Shown one piece after another: positions 7,825 to 15,722 of a DNA stretch of 46,052 nucleotides. The translations under genes and the position numbers were made by a program. Within the stretch, counting starts at the first letter, position 1. Each line of letters opens with the position of its first letter. Below the pieces are notes generated by a model. That model saw only the letters and a program-made list of their open reading frames with translations. It was not told the origin of the DNA and searched no databases. This stretch comes from an uncultured Selenomonadaceae bacterium. Its GTDB lineage: Bacteria > Bacillota > Negativicutes > Selenomonadales > Selenomonadaceae. The stretch spans positions 1 to 46,052 of the forward strand of contig CAJOHG010000041.1 in the NCBI GenBank assembly GCA_905234395.1, in the 5' to 3' direction.

Positions 7825-8413
7825 TTTGATAGCCCCATTTGAAAATGTTCTTCAGCGGAATGCTCAAGCCGTCAAGAATCTTAACGGGTATCTCGTATTT
7901 GACTTCGGCTTTATCCGCGTCGGTCATCGACAACAAATCATATTCATCCAAGAGCGCGTAAACGTCATCGAGAAAATATTTTCCGTCGCGCAGAAGATAA
8001 ACGTCAATGTTTTTGCTCCAAGGATCGACAATCCAATACTCTTTAACGCCGTTCGCCTCGTAAATGTCTTTTTTAATGGTGATGTCTCTTTTGCGAGTCG
8101 AATACGATAAAACCTCAACGACCATATCGGGCGCACCGAAAATTCCTTTGTTCCAATCGATAATCGACGAATTCTCTTTCAAAACGACAATCAAATCCGG
8201 CTTAAAAAGCGGACCTTGCGGAAGATAAACGTCAACATCATCGACAAAAACATAACCGGCGTTCTTTGCGTCAAGGTAAGTGCCGATAAACATGTACAAT
8301 CTTCCGATAATGCTGCCGTGAGTCGGGTTTGCTGCAGGTGCCATAATTTTTTTCCCTCCGATAATTTCGTAAGACGGATAGAGCAGGCGTTCGTTGAAAA
8401 TTTCGGTTGCCAT
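7814..8413 (-). CDS. Uma2 family protein (DUF820, PD-(D/E)XK nuclease fold)
   Basis: 199 residues. The core shows the Uma2/DUF820 pattern: LYMFIGTYLDAKNAGYVFVDDVDVYL, KPDLIVVL, PDMVVEVLSYSTRKRD, KKDIYEANGVKEYWIVDP. The Asp of KPD, Glu of VVEVLS and Lys of KKDIYE would form the PD-(D/E)XK metal site. Members are abundant in cyanobacteria and some Firmicutes and no activity has been settled; nuclease activity is inferred from the fold only. The ATG follows the upstream glycosyltransferase stop directly (TAAATG), with GGAGG inside that gene's end, so the two are translationally coupled. Confidence 0.88.
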   Translation of the reverse strand: MATEIFNERLLYPSYEIIGGKKIMAPAANPTHGSIIGRLYMFIGTYLDAKNAGYVFVDDVDVYLPQGPLFKPDLIVVLKENSSIIDWNKGIFGAPDMVVEVLSYSTRKRDITIKKDIYEANGVKEYWIVDPWSKNIDVYLLRDGKYFLDDVYALLDEYDLLSMTDADKAEVKYEIPVKILDGLSIPLKNIFKWGYQNVE

Positions 8414-9787
8414 TTAAATCGCCTCCAATTTGCTGTAAAAATCTTCGACAAAAGTTTTCGTGTCGGTGAGCTTATCAGATGAAATTTTGTTCGTCAACGC
8501 GACAAGTTTCGCCCGATTCTGCGCCAAATCAATCGCCGCAGCAATGTAGTCGTCAATGTTCGTGACAATCAGCTCGTCAGCGTTGGCAATGTGCAAAATG
8601 TCCGCGCCTGTTCGAGTGTAAGCCAATTCGCCGCGCAGATTCAAAACAGGAACGCTCATATACAAAGCCAGAGCCGTCATCATGCCGCCGGGATATGGAA
8701 ATGTATCAAGAATCAGATCGGCTTGCGAATAGTCCGTATAAAAATTGTCGGAGCCGCGTCGAATTTCAGCGCGTTCAATCCCGAAACTTTCAATCCGATT
8801 CATCAGCGCACGTTGACGACTTGCAAGCGGTGTCGTGTCGCGGAAAATGATTTTTGATTCGGGCACGGCGTCCAAAATTTTTTTCACGGCGTTCAAATAA
8901 TCGTCGCTGATTTTCATGAAGTTGTTGAGACTTGCGAACGTGAAAGCTCTGTGCAGGAACGGACGACGAGAATTTTTTTCGCGAATCATGCGGACGTTCG
9001 GCTTAAAGGCAAAAGCATTTTCCAATCGCAAAATTTTTTCCGTAAACGTCGCGTCGCAAGCCGTCAAAAATTCGTCGCCGATATAAAAATCAATCGCGTC
9101 AAGTCCCGTCGAATCAAAGTAGCCGATGCCGCAAATCTGCACCCGCGCAGGTCGATGAGCCGCAACTTGCAACGTCAAGCCGCCCTCGGTGTGTCCGCCC
9201 AAATCAATCAAAATATCGGTGCCCGCGTCGCGAATTTGTTCAGCCGCCTCAAGAAAGCTCGTCTCGGAAATGTCGTGGTAGCCGTCGACGTTGCGTTTAA
9301 TTTTTTTCGTGAAGGCGTCTTCTTCATGCGACAAAGTCCACGCCGTCACGGAAAATTTTTCGCGGTCATAATCGGTAAGTAATGCCTCGTAAAATCTCGC
9401 GGCGGACGAATCACAGAAATGCGGAGCGATAAACGCGACAGAAATTTTTTCGGCAACGTGATTTATCGGCGGCAAAGTCTCAACGTCACGATAAAGCGAA
9501 TTGTAAACGGCAAGCTCGTTGATTAACGTCGGCGCGTCAATTTGCGGCAGATAGTGCAACGCGAACAGATAATTCGAGAAATGCGAACGTTGACTGCGCA
9601 AATATTTATCGGTGCCGGCGGCATTGAACGACGCCTGCACAACGCCTTCCGCATTGCAAAGGTCGTGGAAAGTCGCGCCAATCAGCTCATGAATGCGCCA
9701 CTCGTCATCGGTCGGCAAAAGTTTTTTCAATCGTTCAAGAGCCTCCGAAGGTTTATTCTCGTCCAAAAATTTTTTCGCAATGTCCAT
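8414..9787 (-). CDS. GT41-like (SPINDLY/OGT-type) peptide O- or N-glycosyltransferase
   Basis: 457 residues. Short helical N-terminus, then a C-terminal OGT-like catalytic half: VAFIAPHFCDSSAARFYEALL, ILIDLGGHTEGGLTLQVAAHRPARVQICGIGYFDSTGLDAIDFYIGD, FTFASLNNFMKISDDYLNAVKKIL and ADLILDTFPYPGGMMTALALYMSVPVLNL. These correspond to the family blocks 'dl.GHT....l..la.RpAPvqv...GypgtTG....dy...d' and 'lD...y.gg.tt.dal..GvPv.t'. Such enzymes add GlcNAc or a hexose to protein side chains in the cytoplasm; in bacteria the acceptors are often flagellins or adhesins. No acceptor is adjacent. First gene of a three-gene minus-strand operon with Uma2 and a methyltransferase-like protein; GGAGGTCA precedes the ATG. 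Confidence 0.85.
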   Translation of the reverse strand: MDIAKKFLDENKPSEALERLKKLLPTDDEWRIHELIGATFHDLCNAEGVVQASFNAAGTDKYLRSQRSHFSNYLFALHYLPQIDAPTLINELAVYNSLYRDVETLPPINHVAEKISVAFIAPHFCDSSAARFYEALLTDYDREKFSVTAWTLSHEEDAFTKKIKRNVDGYHDISETSFLEAAEQIRDAGTDILIDLGGHTEGGLTLQVAAHRPARVQICGIGYFDSTGLDAIDFYIGDEFLTACDATFTEKILRLENAFAFKPNVRMIREKNSRRPFLHRAFTFASLNNFMKISDDYLNAVKKILDAVPESKIIFRDTTPLASRQRALMNRIESFGIERAEIRRGSDNFYTDYSQADLILDTFPYPGGMMTALALYMSVPVLNLRGELAYTRTGADILHIANADELIVTNIDDYIAAAIDLAQNRAKLVALTNKISSDKLTDTKTFVEDFYSKLEAI

Positions 9788-10060
9788 GATTGACCTCCGT
9801 TTGAGGATTCCGGCACTTTTTTACTCTTGCGAATATCAGCGCGGACAAAAAATTTTATTGGGAGATGATGAAACGGAAAATTACAACGAAGAAGACGCCA
9901 AGATTCTCACGGGAACAAACGGTAACGATTTTAACGATTCAATCGACGCGGCTGACAGCAACGATACCGTTATTAGAGCGTGTTGGCAAACGCTAAATTT
10001 GAATCATGATGAAAAGCTTTCGACAATATGAGCCCTGTACACTTTACCGACACGCTCCGG
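9786..10060 (+). other. Intergenic stretch with a possible decayed reading frame
   Basis: 273 bases lie between two minus-strand operons. On the plus strand a frame is open to 10031 and encodes an acidic stretch (LTGTNGNDFNDSIDAADSNDTV) that looks vaguely like RTX or other secreted repeat sequence, with no ribosome site or recognisable start. I cannot support a functional gene. Leader and promoter sequence for the GT41-like operon should also lie here, reading leftward, but no convincing -35/-10 pair is visible. Confidence 0.35.
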
Positions 10061-10870
10061 TTAATCAATCGCAATGACGAAGCCGGTTGAAAGTCTGTTG
10101 CCGCAAAAATTCATGAACTCTTCGCCGGAGCAGTGGCACGGAAAAATTTTCTTCACGCCCAAAATTTTCAGCTCATCAAGCGTGCGAGTGATTCGTTCAT
10201 TCGTCGCGCCAATCAAATGCAATCCGCCAATCACGCAGGCAATCGGCAAGGAAAATCTTTCGCGCACGTCGGCGACAATGTTCAAAATGCCGCAATGAGC
10301 GCACGCCGTCACCAACGTCAAGCCGTCACGTCCGCGCAGAATCAAAACAATTTCGTCCGAAAAATCATCGGGCGATTTTTTTTCGCCGCAGACAAATTTT
10401 TTCGGAATGCTCTCGAAATCGTAACGCCGCTTGAAATTTCCGACAAGCCACGCGTCATCATCAACGGCAAGAACGTCGCGACAAATTCTCTGCTCAATGC
10501 CGCGCTCTGCTAAAAATTTTTCGTCGAAACCACAGCCGCGATACTTGAAGCCGCCGTTATCGTCACGAGAAAATTTCTCTGCCCAAAAATTTTCGCCGGT
10601 AATAATCGTTTCAATCGGCGCGAAGTTCAAAAGTTTTTTGAAGCCGCCCGCGTGATCGTAATGCGAATGACTAAGCGCAACGAATTTTATTGCGGACAAG
10701 TCGACGTTCAAAGCTCGCGCGTTAATCCAAGCCGCGCCAGTGTGTCCGCAGTCGAACAAAAATTTTTTCCGTCGCGTCTGAACAAAAAAACTCAAGCCGT
10801 GCTCCGCAACAAGTGAAGAATTTTCGGGCGCAGTGTTCTCAATTAAAATCGTCAACTGCAAGTCAATCAC
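10061..10870 (-). CDS. MBL-fold metallo-hydrolase, dihydropterin-type (MJ0301-like)
   Basis: 269 residues. The metal-binding signature is SHSHYDHAGG (HxHxDH) near residue 87, preceded by FLFDCGHTGAAWINARALNVDL; later ligands are TACAHCGILNIV and GGLHLIGAT, with a final HCSGEEF. This arrangement matches the group that includes the 7,8-dihydropterin-6-methyl-4-(ribofuranosyl)aminobenzene phosphate synthase-like proteins; the true substrate in non-methanogens is unknown. The likely GTG start at 10870 overlaps the thpR stop by four bases (GTGA), so the two are coupled. Confidence 0.85.
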   Translation of the reverse strand: MIDLQLTILIENTAPENSSLVAEHGLSFFVQTRRKKFLFDCGHTGAAWINARALNVDLSAIKFVALSHSHYDHAGGFKKLLNFAPIETIITGENFWAEKFSRDDNGGFKYRGCGFDEKFLAERGIEQRICRDVLAVDDDAWLVGNFKRRYDFESIPKKFVCGEKKSPDDFSDEIVLILRGRDGLTLVTACAHCGILNIVADVRERFSLPIACVIGGLHLIGATNERITRTLDELKILGVKKIFPCHCSGEEFMNFCGNRLSTGFVIAID

Positions 10871-11385
10871 CTCGATTGAGCCTCGACGCCGCCGACCTTT
10901 GTATAAATCATTCCGCGTTTGCCGCGTGTTGAAGACATCAACGAAACGACGTTGACTTCCATTTGTCCGACGGGCGAATTTTTCAGCAACTCTTCAATGG
11001 TGCCGTTGAATTCGGCTCTGCGCACCAAAGTGATGTGCGGCGAAAATTTTTTCCTGTCGAAAGGAATCTCGTGCTCCGCCAAAGCTCTGCGCAAACGACG
11101 AACATAATTTGACAGCGCGGTATTTTCTTTAAGACCCGCCCAATAAAGATCTCTGAACGTTCCGATGCCGTCAAGAGCCACGTTGAAGGGCGCGAAGTTG
11201 ACGGAATTCATGGCATCCAAAACGGCGTTAGGGTTGCCGTATTCGCCGATGAATGCCAAAGTCAAATGAAGATTTTGCAACGGCGTGAAATTGCCGCGCA
11301 CTCCCAAAGCAGTCCACTCGCTCTGCAAATTGATTAGAGACTCAAGAATGGATTCGTTGAAATTTATGGCGATAAAAAGTCGCAT
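10867..11385 (-). CDS. thpR: RNA 2',3'-cyclic phosphodiesterase ThpR (2'-5' RNA ligase family)
   Basis: 172 residues beginning MRLFIAINFNESI. The two HxTx motifs that define the 2H phosphoesterase superfamily are HLTLAFIGE (residues about 50) and HITLVRR (about 126), in the spacing of the ThpR/LigT family. These proteins hydrolyse 2',3'-cyclic phosphates in RNA ends and can ligate tRNA halves in vitro; the cellular role is unsettled. I take ATG 11385 because GGGAGTGAT lies just upstream; the open frame reaches 11418 without support. It is followed by an overlapping MBL-fold hydrolase. Confidence 0.9.
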   Translation of the reverse strand: MRLFIAINFNESILESLINLQSEWTALGVRGNFTPLQNLHLTLAFIGEYGNPNAVLDAMNSVNFAPFNVALDGIGTFRDLYWAGLKENTALSNYVRRLRRALAEHEIPFDRKKFSPHITLVRRAEFNGTIEELLKNSPVGQMEVNVVSLMSSTRGKRGMIYTKVGGVEAQSR

Positions 11386-11468
11386 CAGATCACTCCCTGT
11401 CGTTAATGTTAAAATCAATATCCCTGCGCCAGTCTAACAAAGCTCCAAAACTTTTTAATGAAATTTCC

Positions 11469-11497
11469 TTGAATATTTCGGGCGTGTCGGTTACAAT
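11469..11497 (+). promoter_or_regulatory. Sigma-70 type promoter for the secreted Lys-tail protein
   Basis: TTGAAT (11469-11474), a spacer of exactly 17 bases and TACAAT (11492-11497) lie 32 bases before the TTG start at 11530. Confidence 0.7.
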
Positions 11498-11529
11498 AGC
11501 GGCAGAAAATTCAAACGAGGTGAAACAGT

Positions 11530-12240
11530 TTGCGTAAAATTTTTTTCTTGACGGCGTTGCTTGTGATGATTCTGACGACGACGGCATTTGCTGAAGAATC
11601 TAATCAAGAGGACGGTCCTTACAACTACACGAGCGACTACTTCCAATATTCCATCACGTGCCCGATTAAACCTGTGGCAGTCGTCAGAAATCCATGGAAA
11701 GAGCCGGAAAGGCACGGCGAAATGCTTGTTTTTGCCAATGAGGGTTTCGACATTCAATATGCCTACATCATCGAGATTGACGCCTTCGACACCAAACAAG
11801 TTCCCGACTTCAACAAGGGCTCATTGATGGCTATCGGCGATTATCTGCTTGATCTCAAGAGAGTTAACGGTTTTGCCGTCGCCGACCTGGTAAACATCAC
11901 GAAAAACAATAAAGGCGTGTATGCCGTCACCGCCGACAAAATCGATATGCTCAACAAAGAGACCGGCGAAGTCGAAGGCGAACTCGTTGCCGACAAGCAA
12001 TACGTCTTTACATACTTTCGCACTCCAGAAGGTCGTTGCATAAGCATTCAACTTATAAGTGCCAACCTTGAGGACAAAGTTTTTATCGACACTTATCGCG
12101 CGGGCGTCGCCAGTTTCAAAGACACCGGCAAAGCCGACAATAAGAAAGACAAGAAAGGCAAGAAGGATAAGAAAGACAAGAAGGACAAGAAGGACAAGAA
12201 GGACAAGAAGGATAAGAAAGATAAGAAGGACGAAAAATAA
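11530..12240 (+). CDS. Secreted protein with a Lys/Asp-repeat C-terminal tail
   Basis: 236 residues from TTG 11530, with GAGGTGA seven bases upstream. A signal peptide (MRKIFFLTALLVMILTTTAFA, cut before EES) sends it out of the cytoplasm. The middle 165 residues (DYFQYSITCPIKPVAVV ... GRCISIQLISANLEDKVFIDTYRAGVASF) form a single compact domain similar in layout to small periplasmic PsbP/MOG1-type domains, but I do not recognise a named family. The last 40 residues are almost only Lys and Asp, encoded by 9-bp tandem repeats. A basic tail of this kind could bind anionic cell-wall polymers, LPS or nucleic acid; that is inference. It has its own promoter and a terminator 24 bases after the stop. 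Confidence 0.8.
   Translation: MRKIFFLTALLVMILTTTAFAEESNQEDGPYNYTSDYFQYSITCPIKPVAVVRNPWKEPERHGEMLVFANEGFDIQYAYIIEIDAFDTKQVPDFNKGSLMAIGDYLLDLKRVNGFAVADLVNITKNNKGVYAVTADKIDMLNKETGEVEGELVADKQYVFTYFRTPEGRCISIQLISANLEDKVFIDTYRAGVASFKDTGKADNKKDKKGKKDKKDKKDKKDKKDKKDKKDKKDEK
12137..12237 (+). repeat. In-frame 9-bp tandem repeat encoding K-K-D units
   Basis: About eleven imperfect units of AAGAAGGAC/AAGAAAGAT in a row. Being a multiple of three, unit gain or loss would change tail length and leave the frame intact. On the complementary strand the same bases make a Leu/Val-rich open frame that is only a shadow. Confidence 0.9.
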
Positions 12241-12263
12241 TTTCACCGGAACGGTTGACAACA

Positions 12264-12285
12264 GGGCGATTCGCCCATTTTTTTT
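12264..12285 (+). terminator. Rho-independent terminator
   Basis: GGGCG-ATT-CGCCC hairpin followed by A and eight T (12264-12285), 24 bases after the stop of the secreted Lys-tail protein and just before the ribosome site of the next gene. The stem is short but GC-only. Confidence 0.65.
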
Positions 12286-12298
12286 GGAGGAAAAAGTT

Positions 12299-13252
12299 TT
12301 GATCGTTAAAAAATTTTTCGGCGCAATTCTAATCGGCGGATTGATTTTGAGCGGTTGCGGCAGTGAAAAAAATTCTTCGCCCGTCGAAATTCAACAGCAA
12401 CAAATTTTCGCGACAATCACTGACGACGCGAACAGGACAGTTTCAATCGCCACGAAGCCCACGCGGATTGTTGTGACCAGTGCGGGATTTTTGGAGCCGT
12501 TAAACGCCGTAGGAGCTGTTGTCGTCGGACGACCCGATTCAAAAAATCAGATGCCTGATTGGGCGAAAAATCTGCCGAGCGTCGGACAAGTTTATCAAAT
12601 CGACACGGAACGGCTTATCGCTTGTGCACCGGATCTCGTCATCGTCAACAAGGGCATGAACGAAAAACTTTTGCCCGTGCTTGACGAAAATAAAATTCCC
12701 GCGCTTGTAGTCGAGATGAAAACTTATGACGATGTGAAACGTTCAATTAAAATGTTCGCGACATTGAGCGGCGAAATTCAAACGGCGGAAACTCTGATTC
12801 AAAAGATGGACGGCGAAATTCAATCGACAATCGAACGTCTGCCGAAAGATAAACTTCGCGTCGCGATTCTTCATTCCACCGCGCAAGGCTTGACGGTTCA
12901 GCTTGACGGCTCAATAGCCGGTTCAATCGCCAAAATGTTCGGTTGGGAAAATGTTGCCGCCGGTATGACGTCGCTTGAAAAAAATCCCGACGCCGCACCT
13001 TACAGCATGGAGACGCTTGCCGCGCAGAATCCCGAAATAATTTTCGTAACAAGCATGGGCAATATCGACGAGATTAAAGCGAACATGTTGCAGGCAATTT
13101 CCGAAAATGCGGCGTGGCAATCGATAGGTGCCGTCAAAAATAATCGTCTGTACTTCCTGCCGCAAGATTTATTTTTGTTAAGCCCGGGACTGCGCTATCC
13201 CGAAGCCGTGCGAAAAATGGCGGAGCTGATTTATCCTACGGAGGCAAAATAA
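12299..13252 (+). CDS. ABC-transporter substrate-binding lipoprotein, FecB/BtuF family
   Basis: 317 residues from TTG 12299 (GGAGG eight bases before). Signal peptide with lipobox LSGC gives a lipid anchor at Cys20. The mature part is a class III binding protein: ITDDANRTVSIATKPTRIVV, the conserved strand start of the family, then LPSVGQVYQIDTERLIACAPDLVIVN and YSMETLAAQNPEIIFVTS. Members deliver iron-siderophore, heme or cobalamin to a FecCD/BtuCD importer. No permease or ATPase is next to it; instead its stop overlaps an adenine methyltransferase gene by one base. With several cobalamin genes in the window, B12 is one possible ligand, but sequence alone does not decide. Confidence 0.88.
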   Translation: MIVKKFFGAILIGGLILSGCGSEKNSSPVEIQQQQIFATITDDANRTVSIATKPTRIVVTSAGFLEPLNAVGAVVVGRPDSKNQMPDWAKNLPSVGQVYQIDTERLIACAPDLVIVNKGMNEKLLPVLDENKIPALVVEMKTYDDVKRSIKMFATLSGEIQTAETLIQKMDGEIQSTIERLPKDKLRVAILHSTAQGLTVQLDGSIAGSIAKMFGWENVAAGMTSLEKNPDAAPYSMETLAAQNPEIIFVTSMGNIDEIKANMLQAISENAAWQSIGAVKNNRLYFLPQDLFLLSPGLRYPEAVRKMAELIYPTEAK

Positions 13253-14331
13253 TGGCTGGGAACAGAAATTTGAATACGGCGGCTAAGGCTAAGAAAGATA
13301 AATTCTACACGCAACTTGAGGACATTGAAAACGAGCTTAGATGGTATCGAGAATTTTTCATCGGCAAAACGATTCTTTGTAATTGCGATGATCCGTTTGA
13401 GAGCAACTTTTTTAAGTACTTCGCGGCGAAATTCAACGACCTTGAACTCAAAAAACTCATCACGACGAGCTACGCAGATTCGCCGATTGCCGGGCTTGAG
13501 ATAAATCTTTTTCCCGATAACAAGACTGCTTACATGACGGAAGTTACAGAACTGCGCGATTGGACAGGAGACGGACGCGAATCGATTTACGATGTCGAAT
13601 ATGCCATCAAACACGGCATTTATAAAACGCAACCGCTTATCGGAGACATGAACTATTGCGCGGGAGATTTCCGCTCAAAAGAATGTATTGAACTGCTCAA
13701 GCAAGCTGATGTTGTCGTGACCAATCCGCCGTTCAGTGTCTTCCGTGAGTTTGTCGCGCTGATGATTAAGCACAATAAAAAATTCATCATACTCGGCAAT
13801 AAGAACGCGCTCACTTACAAAGAAATTTTTCCGCTCATCATGCAGAATAAAATTTGGACGGGCTTCACTCCGTGGGCCGGCGGCATGTGGTTTATTTCCG
13901 ACCATGAAGATTATTACGACGAAATTCGCGACGGCGTGTTGATGAAAAACGTTGCGTCGATTTGGTTCACGAACTTTGACATTTCCAAATTCCGCGAAGA
14001 GATTGCGCTCTATAAAAAATATTCGCCCGAAGAGTATCCGCGCTACGACAACTACGACGCTATCGAAGTCAGTAAGACTGCGGAGATACCTTGCGATTAT
14101 TTCGGAGTTATGGGCGTGCCGATTACTTTCCTCGACAAATACGACCCGCGACAGTTTGAAATAATCGGCATGGCTAAACGCGGCGCAGGTGACCCTGCAT
14201 TGAAAACAAAAGTTTACACCTCAAACGATTATCCGAATTACAGCGACTTGAACGCGGGCCCGGTTTTGATAAAAGACGGTCAACCCAAGAATACTTATCC
14301 AAGGATTTTGATTCGCAGGAGGAAACAATGA
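13252..14331 (+). CDS. EcoRI-family adenine-specific DNA methyltransferase, apparently without a restriction partner
   Basis: 359 residues. The N-terminus is strongly M.EcoRI-like: KAKKDKFYTQLEDIENELR, then KTILCNCDDPFESNFFKYF. The catalytic motif IV is NPPF at residues 158-161 (VVVTNPPFSVFREF), typical of N6-adenine methyltransferases. M.EcoRI-type enzymes protect GAATTC; the recognition site here is not proven. No EcoRI-type endonuclease gene is seen, and GAATTC sites are frequent in the window (for example 20745, 24821, 24920, 34154). The start overlaps the binding-protein stop (TAATG) and the end overlaps the tubulin-like gene by four bases, so all three appear to be one translational unit. 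Confidence 0.9.
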   Translation: MAGNRNLNTAAKAKKDKFYTQLEDIENELRWYREFFIGKTILCNCDDPFESNFFKYFAAKFNDLELKKLITTSYADSPIAGLEINLFPDNKTAYMTEVTELRDWTGDGRESIYDVEYAIKHGIYKTQPLIGDMNYCAGDFRSKECIELLKQADVVVTNPPFSVFREFVALMIKHNKKFIILGNKNALTYKEIFPLIMQNKIWTGFTPWAGGMWFISDHEDYYDEIRDGVLMKNVASIWFTNFDISKFREEIALYKKYSPEEYPRYDNYDAIEVSKTAEIPCDYFGVMGVPITFLDKYDPRQFEIIGMAKRGAGDPALKTKVYTSNDYPNYSDLNAGPVLIKDGQPKNTYPRILIRRRKQ

Positions 14332-15722
14332 GTTATTATTTTGTGTCAATCGGCGGCACGGGAGCAAAGGTCATGGAAAGTTTGACGCACCTTTGTATCG
14401 CGGGACTGTTGCCGAGCAATGATCGACTTTACATCACGGCGATTGATCCGGACGTTGGCAACGGAAATTTGGAGCGCACGGCGACTGCGTTGAATAATTT
14501 TGCCGTCTTCCAAAATTTTTCCGTCGGCAACGATACGCCGCTGTTCAAGAATAAAATTTCGATTGTGCGACCGTTCCCGTGGAATCCGACAGGTCACGAC
14601 AAGACGCTCGACGATTTGATTGAGTTTTATCATCACAGCAACACGCCCGTCGGCAAACTTTACGAGGCACTTTACACGCGCGCTGAACGTGACACGACGC
14701 TAAACGAAGGCTTTCGCGGACATCCTTCAATCGGTGCGGCAGTTTTGGCGAAAAATTTTGATGACGGCTCGAACCGGCGGACACTTACTGCGCAGATTGA
14801 AAAGACTATCGGCGAGGGCGACAATGTGAAAATTTTTCTTGCAGGCTCTGTTTTCGGCGGAACCGGTGCGGCGGGACTTCCAACCGTTGCGCGACTGTTG
14901 AGAAACAATCTTGCAGACTACGCGGACAGAGTTTCAATCGGCGGCGTGTTGATTCTGCCGTATTTCAGTTTCACGCCCAAAGACATTGGCGACGAACTTT
15001 TTGCCCGCAGTGAAAATTTTCTGCCCAATACAAAGGCGGCGTTGAAATATTATTCCGAACGTGAAAATCTTTTTGACACGACGTATTTTGTAGGCGATTC
15101 GGTTATGACGGCGGTAAAAGAATTTTCGGTAGGCTCTGCCAATCAGCGCAACGAGGCTCACGTCGTGGAACTTTATGCGGCATTGGCGGCGACTGACTTT
15201 TTCGCACGACCGATTAACGCTCCGAAAATTTTCAAGTACATTTGTCGACACGAGCGCGATAAATTTTCCTGGAGCGACTTTCCGACATCAAACGAGCAAT
15301 TTGTTCAATTCGCACGATTTATCTTTGCATACGTCCACTTGATTAAGCCGGTGATGAACGATTTAATTTCGGGCGAGGCGAAAACTTACAAGTATCCTTG
15401 GTTTGTCGATTTGCTGGACGACGTGGATTTGACGGCTCCCGACGTGGTGAACTTCAATTTTTATGCGGAGGCATTTGCGGCGTGGCTGAAGCAGTTGGAA
15501 ACGTTGAGCGGACGAGAAGTCTTTCTGATTGATTCGGCGATGTTCGAGGCGAATCCCGCGCGGCTGGTCGACAAAAAAATTTTCGCGGCAATGGACGGCA
15601 CGCAGAGCAAATTGACGTTGCACGAGGTATGGTATCGCTTGACAGAGCCTTTCAAACTTGAATCGACGGTAAAAGGTTTCGGGAAGTTCTTGCGGCGACT
15701 TTATGATTCGTGTGCGGCGTGA
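14328..15722 (+). CDS. Tubulin/FtsZ-fold GTPase-like protein coupled to a DNA methyltransferase
   Basis: 464 residues, ATG overlapping the methyltransferase stop (ATGA). The N-terminal IGGTGAKVMESL (residues 8-19) matches the first glycine loop of tubulin-like proteins, AIDPDVGNGN (38-47) occupies the place of the T2-loop strand, and AGSVFGGTGAAGLPTVARLL (172-191) is a clear tubulin signature (GGTG-x-G). That is the nucleotide-binding arrangement of the FtsZ/TubZ/'tubulin-like' superfamily. About 230 C-terminal residues (for example DVDLTAPDVVNFNFYAEAFAAWLKQ) match nothing I can name. It ends exactly where the converging nitrilase gene ends. Possible roles are a plasmid-segregation-like filament or part of a defence module with the methyltransferase; both are inference. 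Confidence 0.8.
   Translation: MSYYFVSIGGTGAKVMESLTHLCIAGLLPSNDRLYITAIDPDVGNGNLERTATALNNFAVFQNFSVGNDTPLFKNKISIVRPFPWNPTGHDKTLDDLIEFYHHSNTPVGKLYEALYTRAERDTTLNEGFRGHPSIGAAVLAKNFDDGSNRRTLTAQIEKTIGEGDNVKIFLAGSVFGGTGAAGLPTVARLLRNNLADYADRVSIGGVLILPYFSFTPKDIGDELFARSENFLPNTKAALKYYSERENLFDTTYFVGDSVMTAVKEFSVGSANQRNEAHVVELYAALAATDFFARPINAPKIFKYICRHERDKFSWSDFPTSNEQFVQFARFIFAYVHLIKPVMNDLISGEAKTYKYPWFVDLLDDVDLTAPDVVNFNFYAEAFAAWLKQLETLSGREVFLIDSAMFEANPARLVDKKIFAAMDGTQSKLTLHEVWYRLTEPFKLESTVKGFGKFLRRLYDSCAA

Noticed and set aside
12241..12298. Cobalamin riboswitch before the FecB/BtuF-like gene
   Set aside because: The gap is 58 bases and is filled by a simple terminator; no B12-box-like sequence fits.
13252..14331. 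Complete EcoRI-type restriction-modification system
   Set aside because: Neither neighbour resembles a restriction enzyme, and GAATTC sites are not avoided in the window, so only the methyltransferase is supported.
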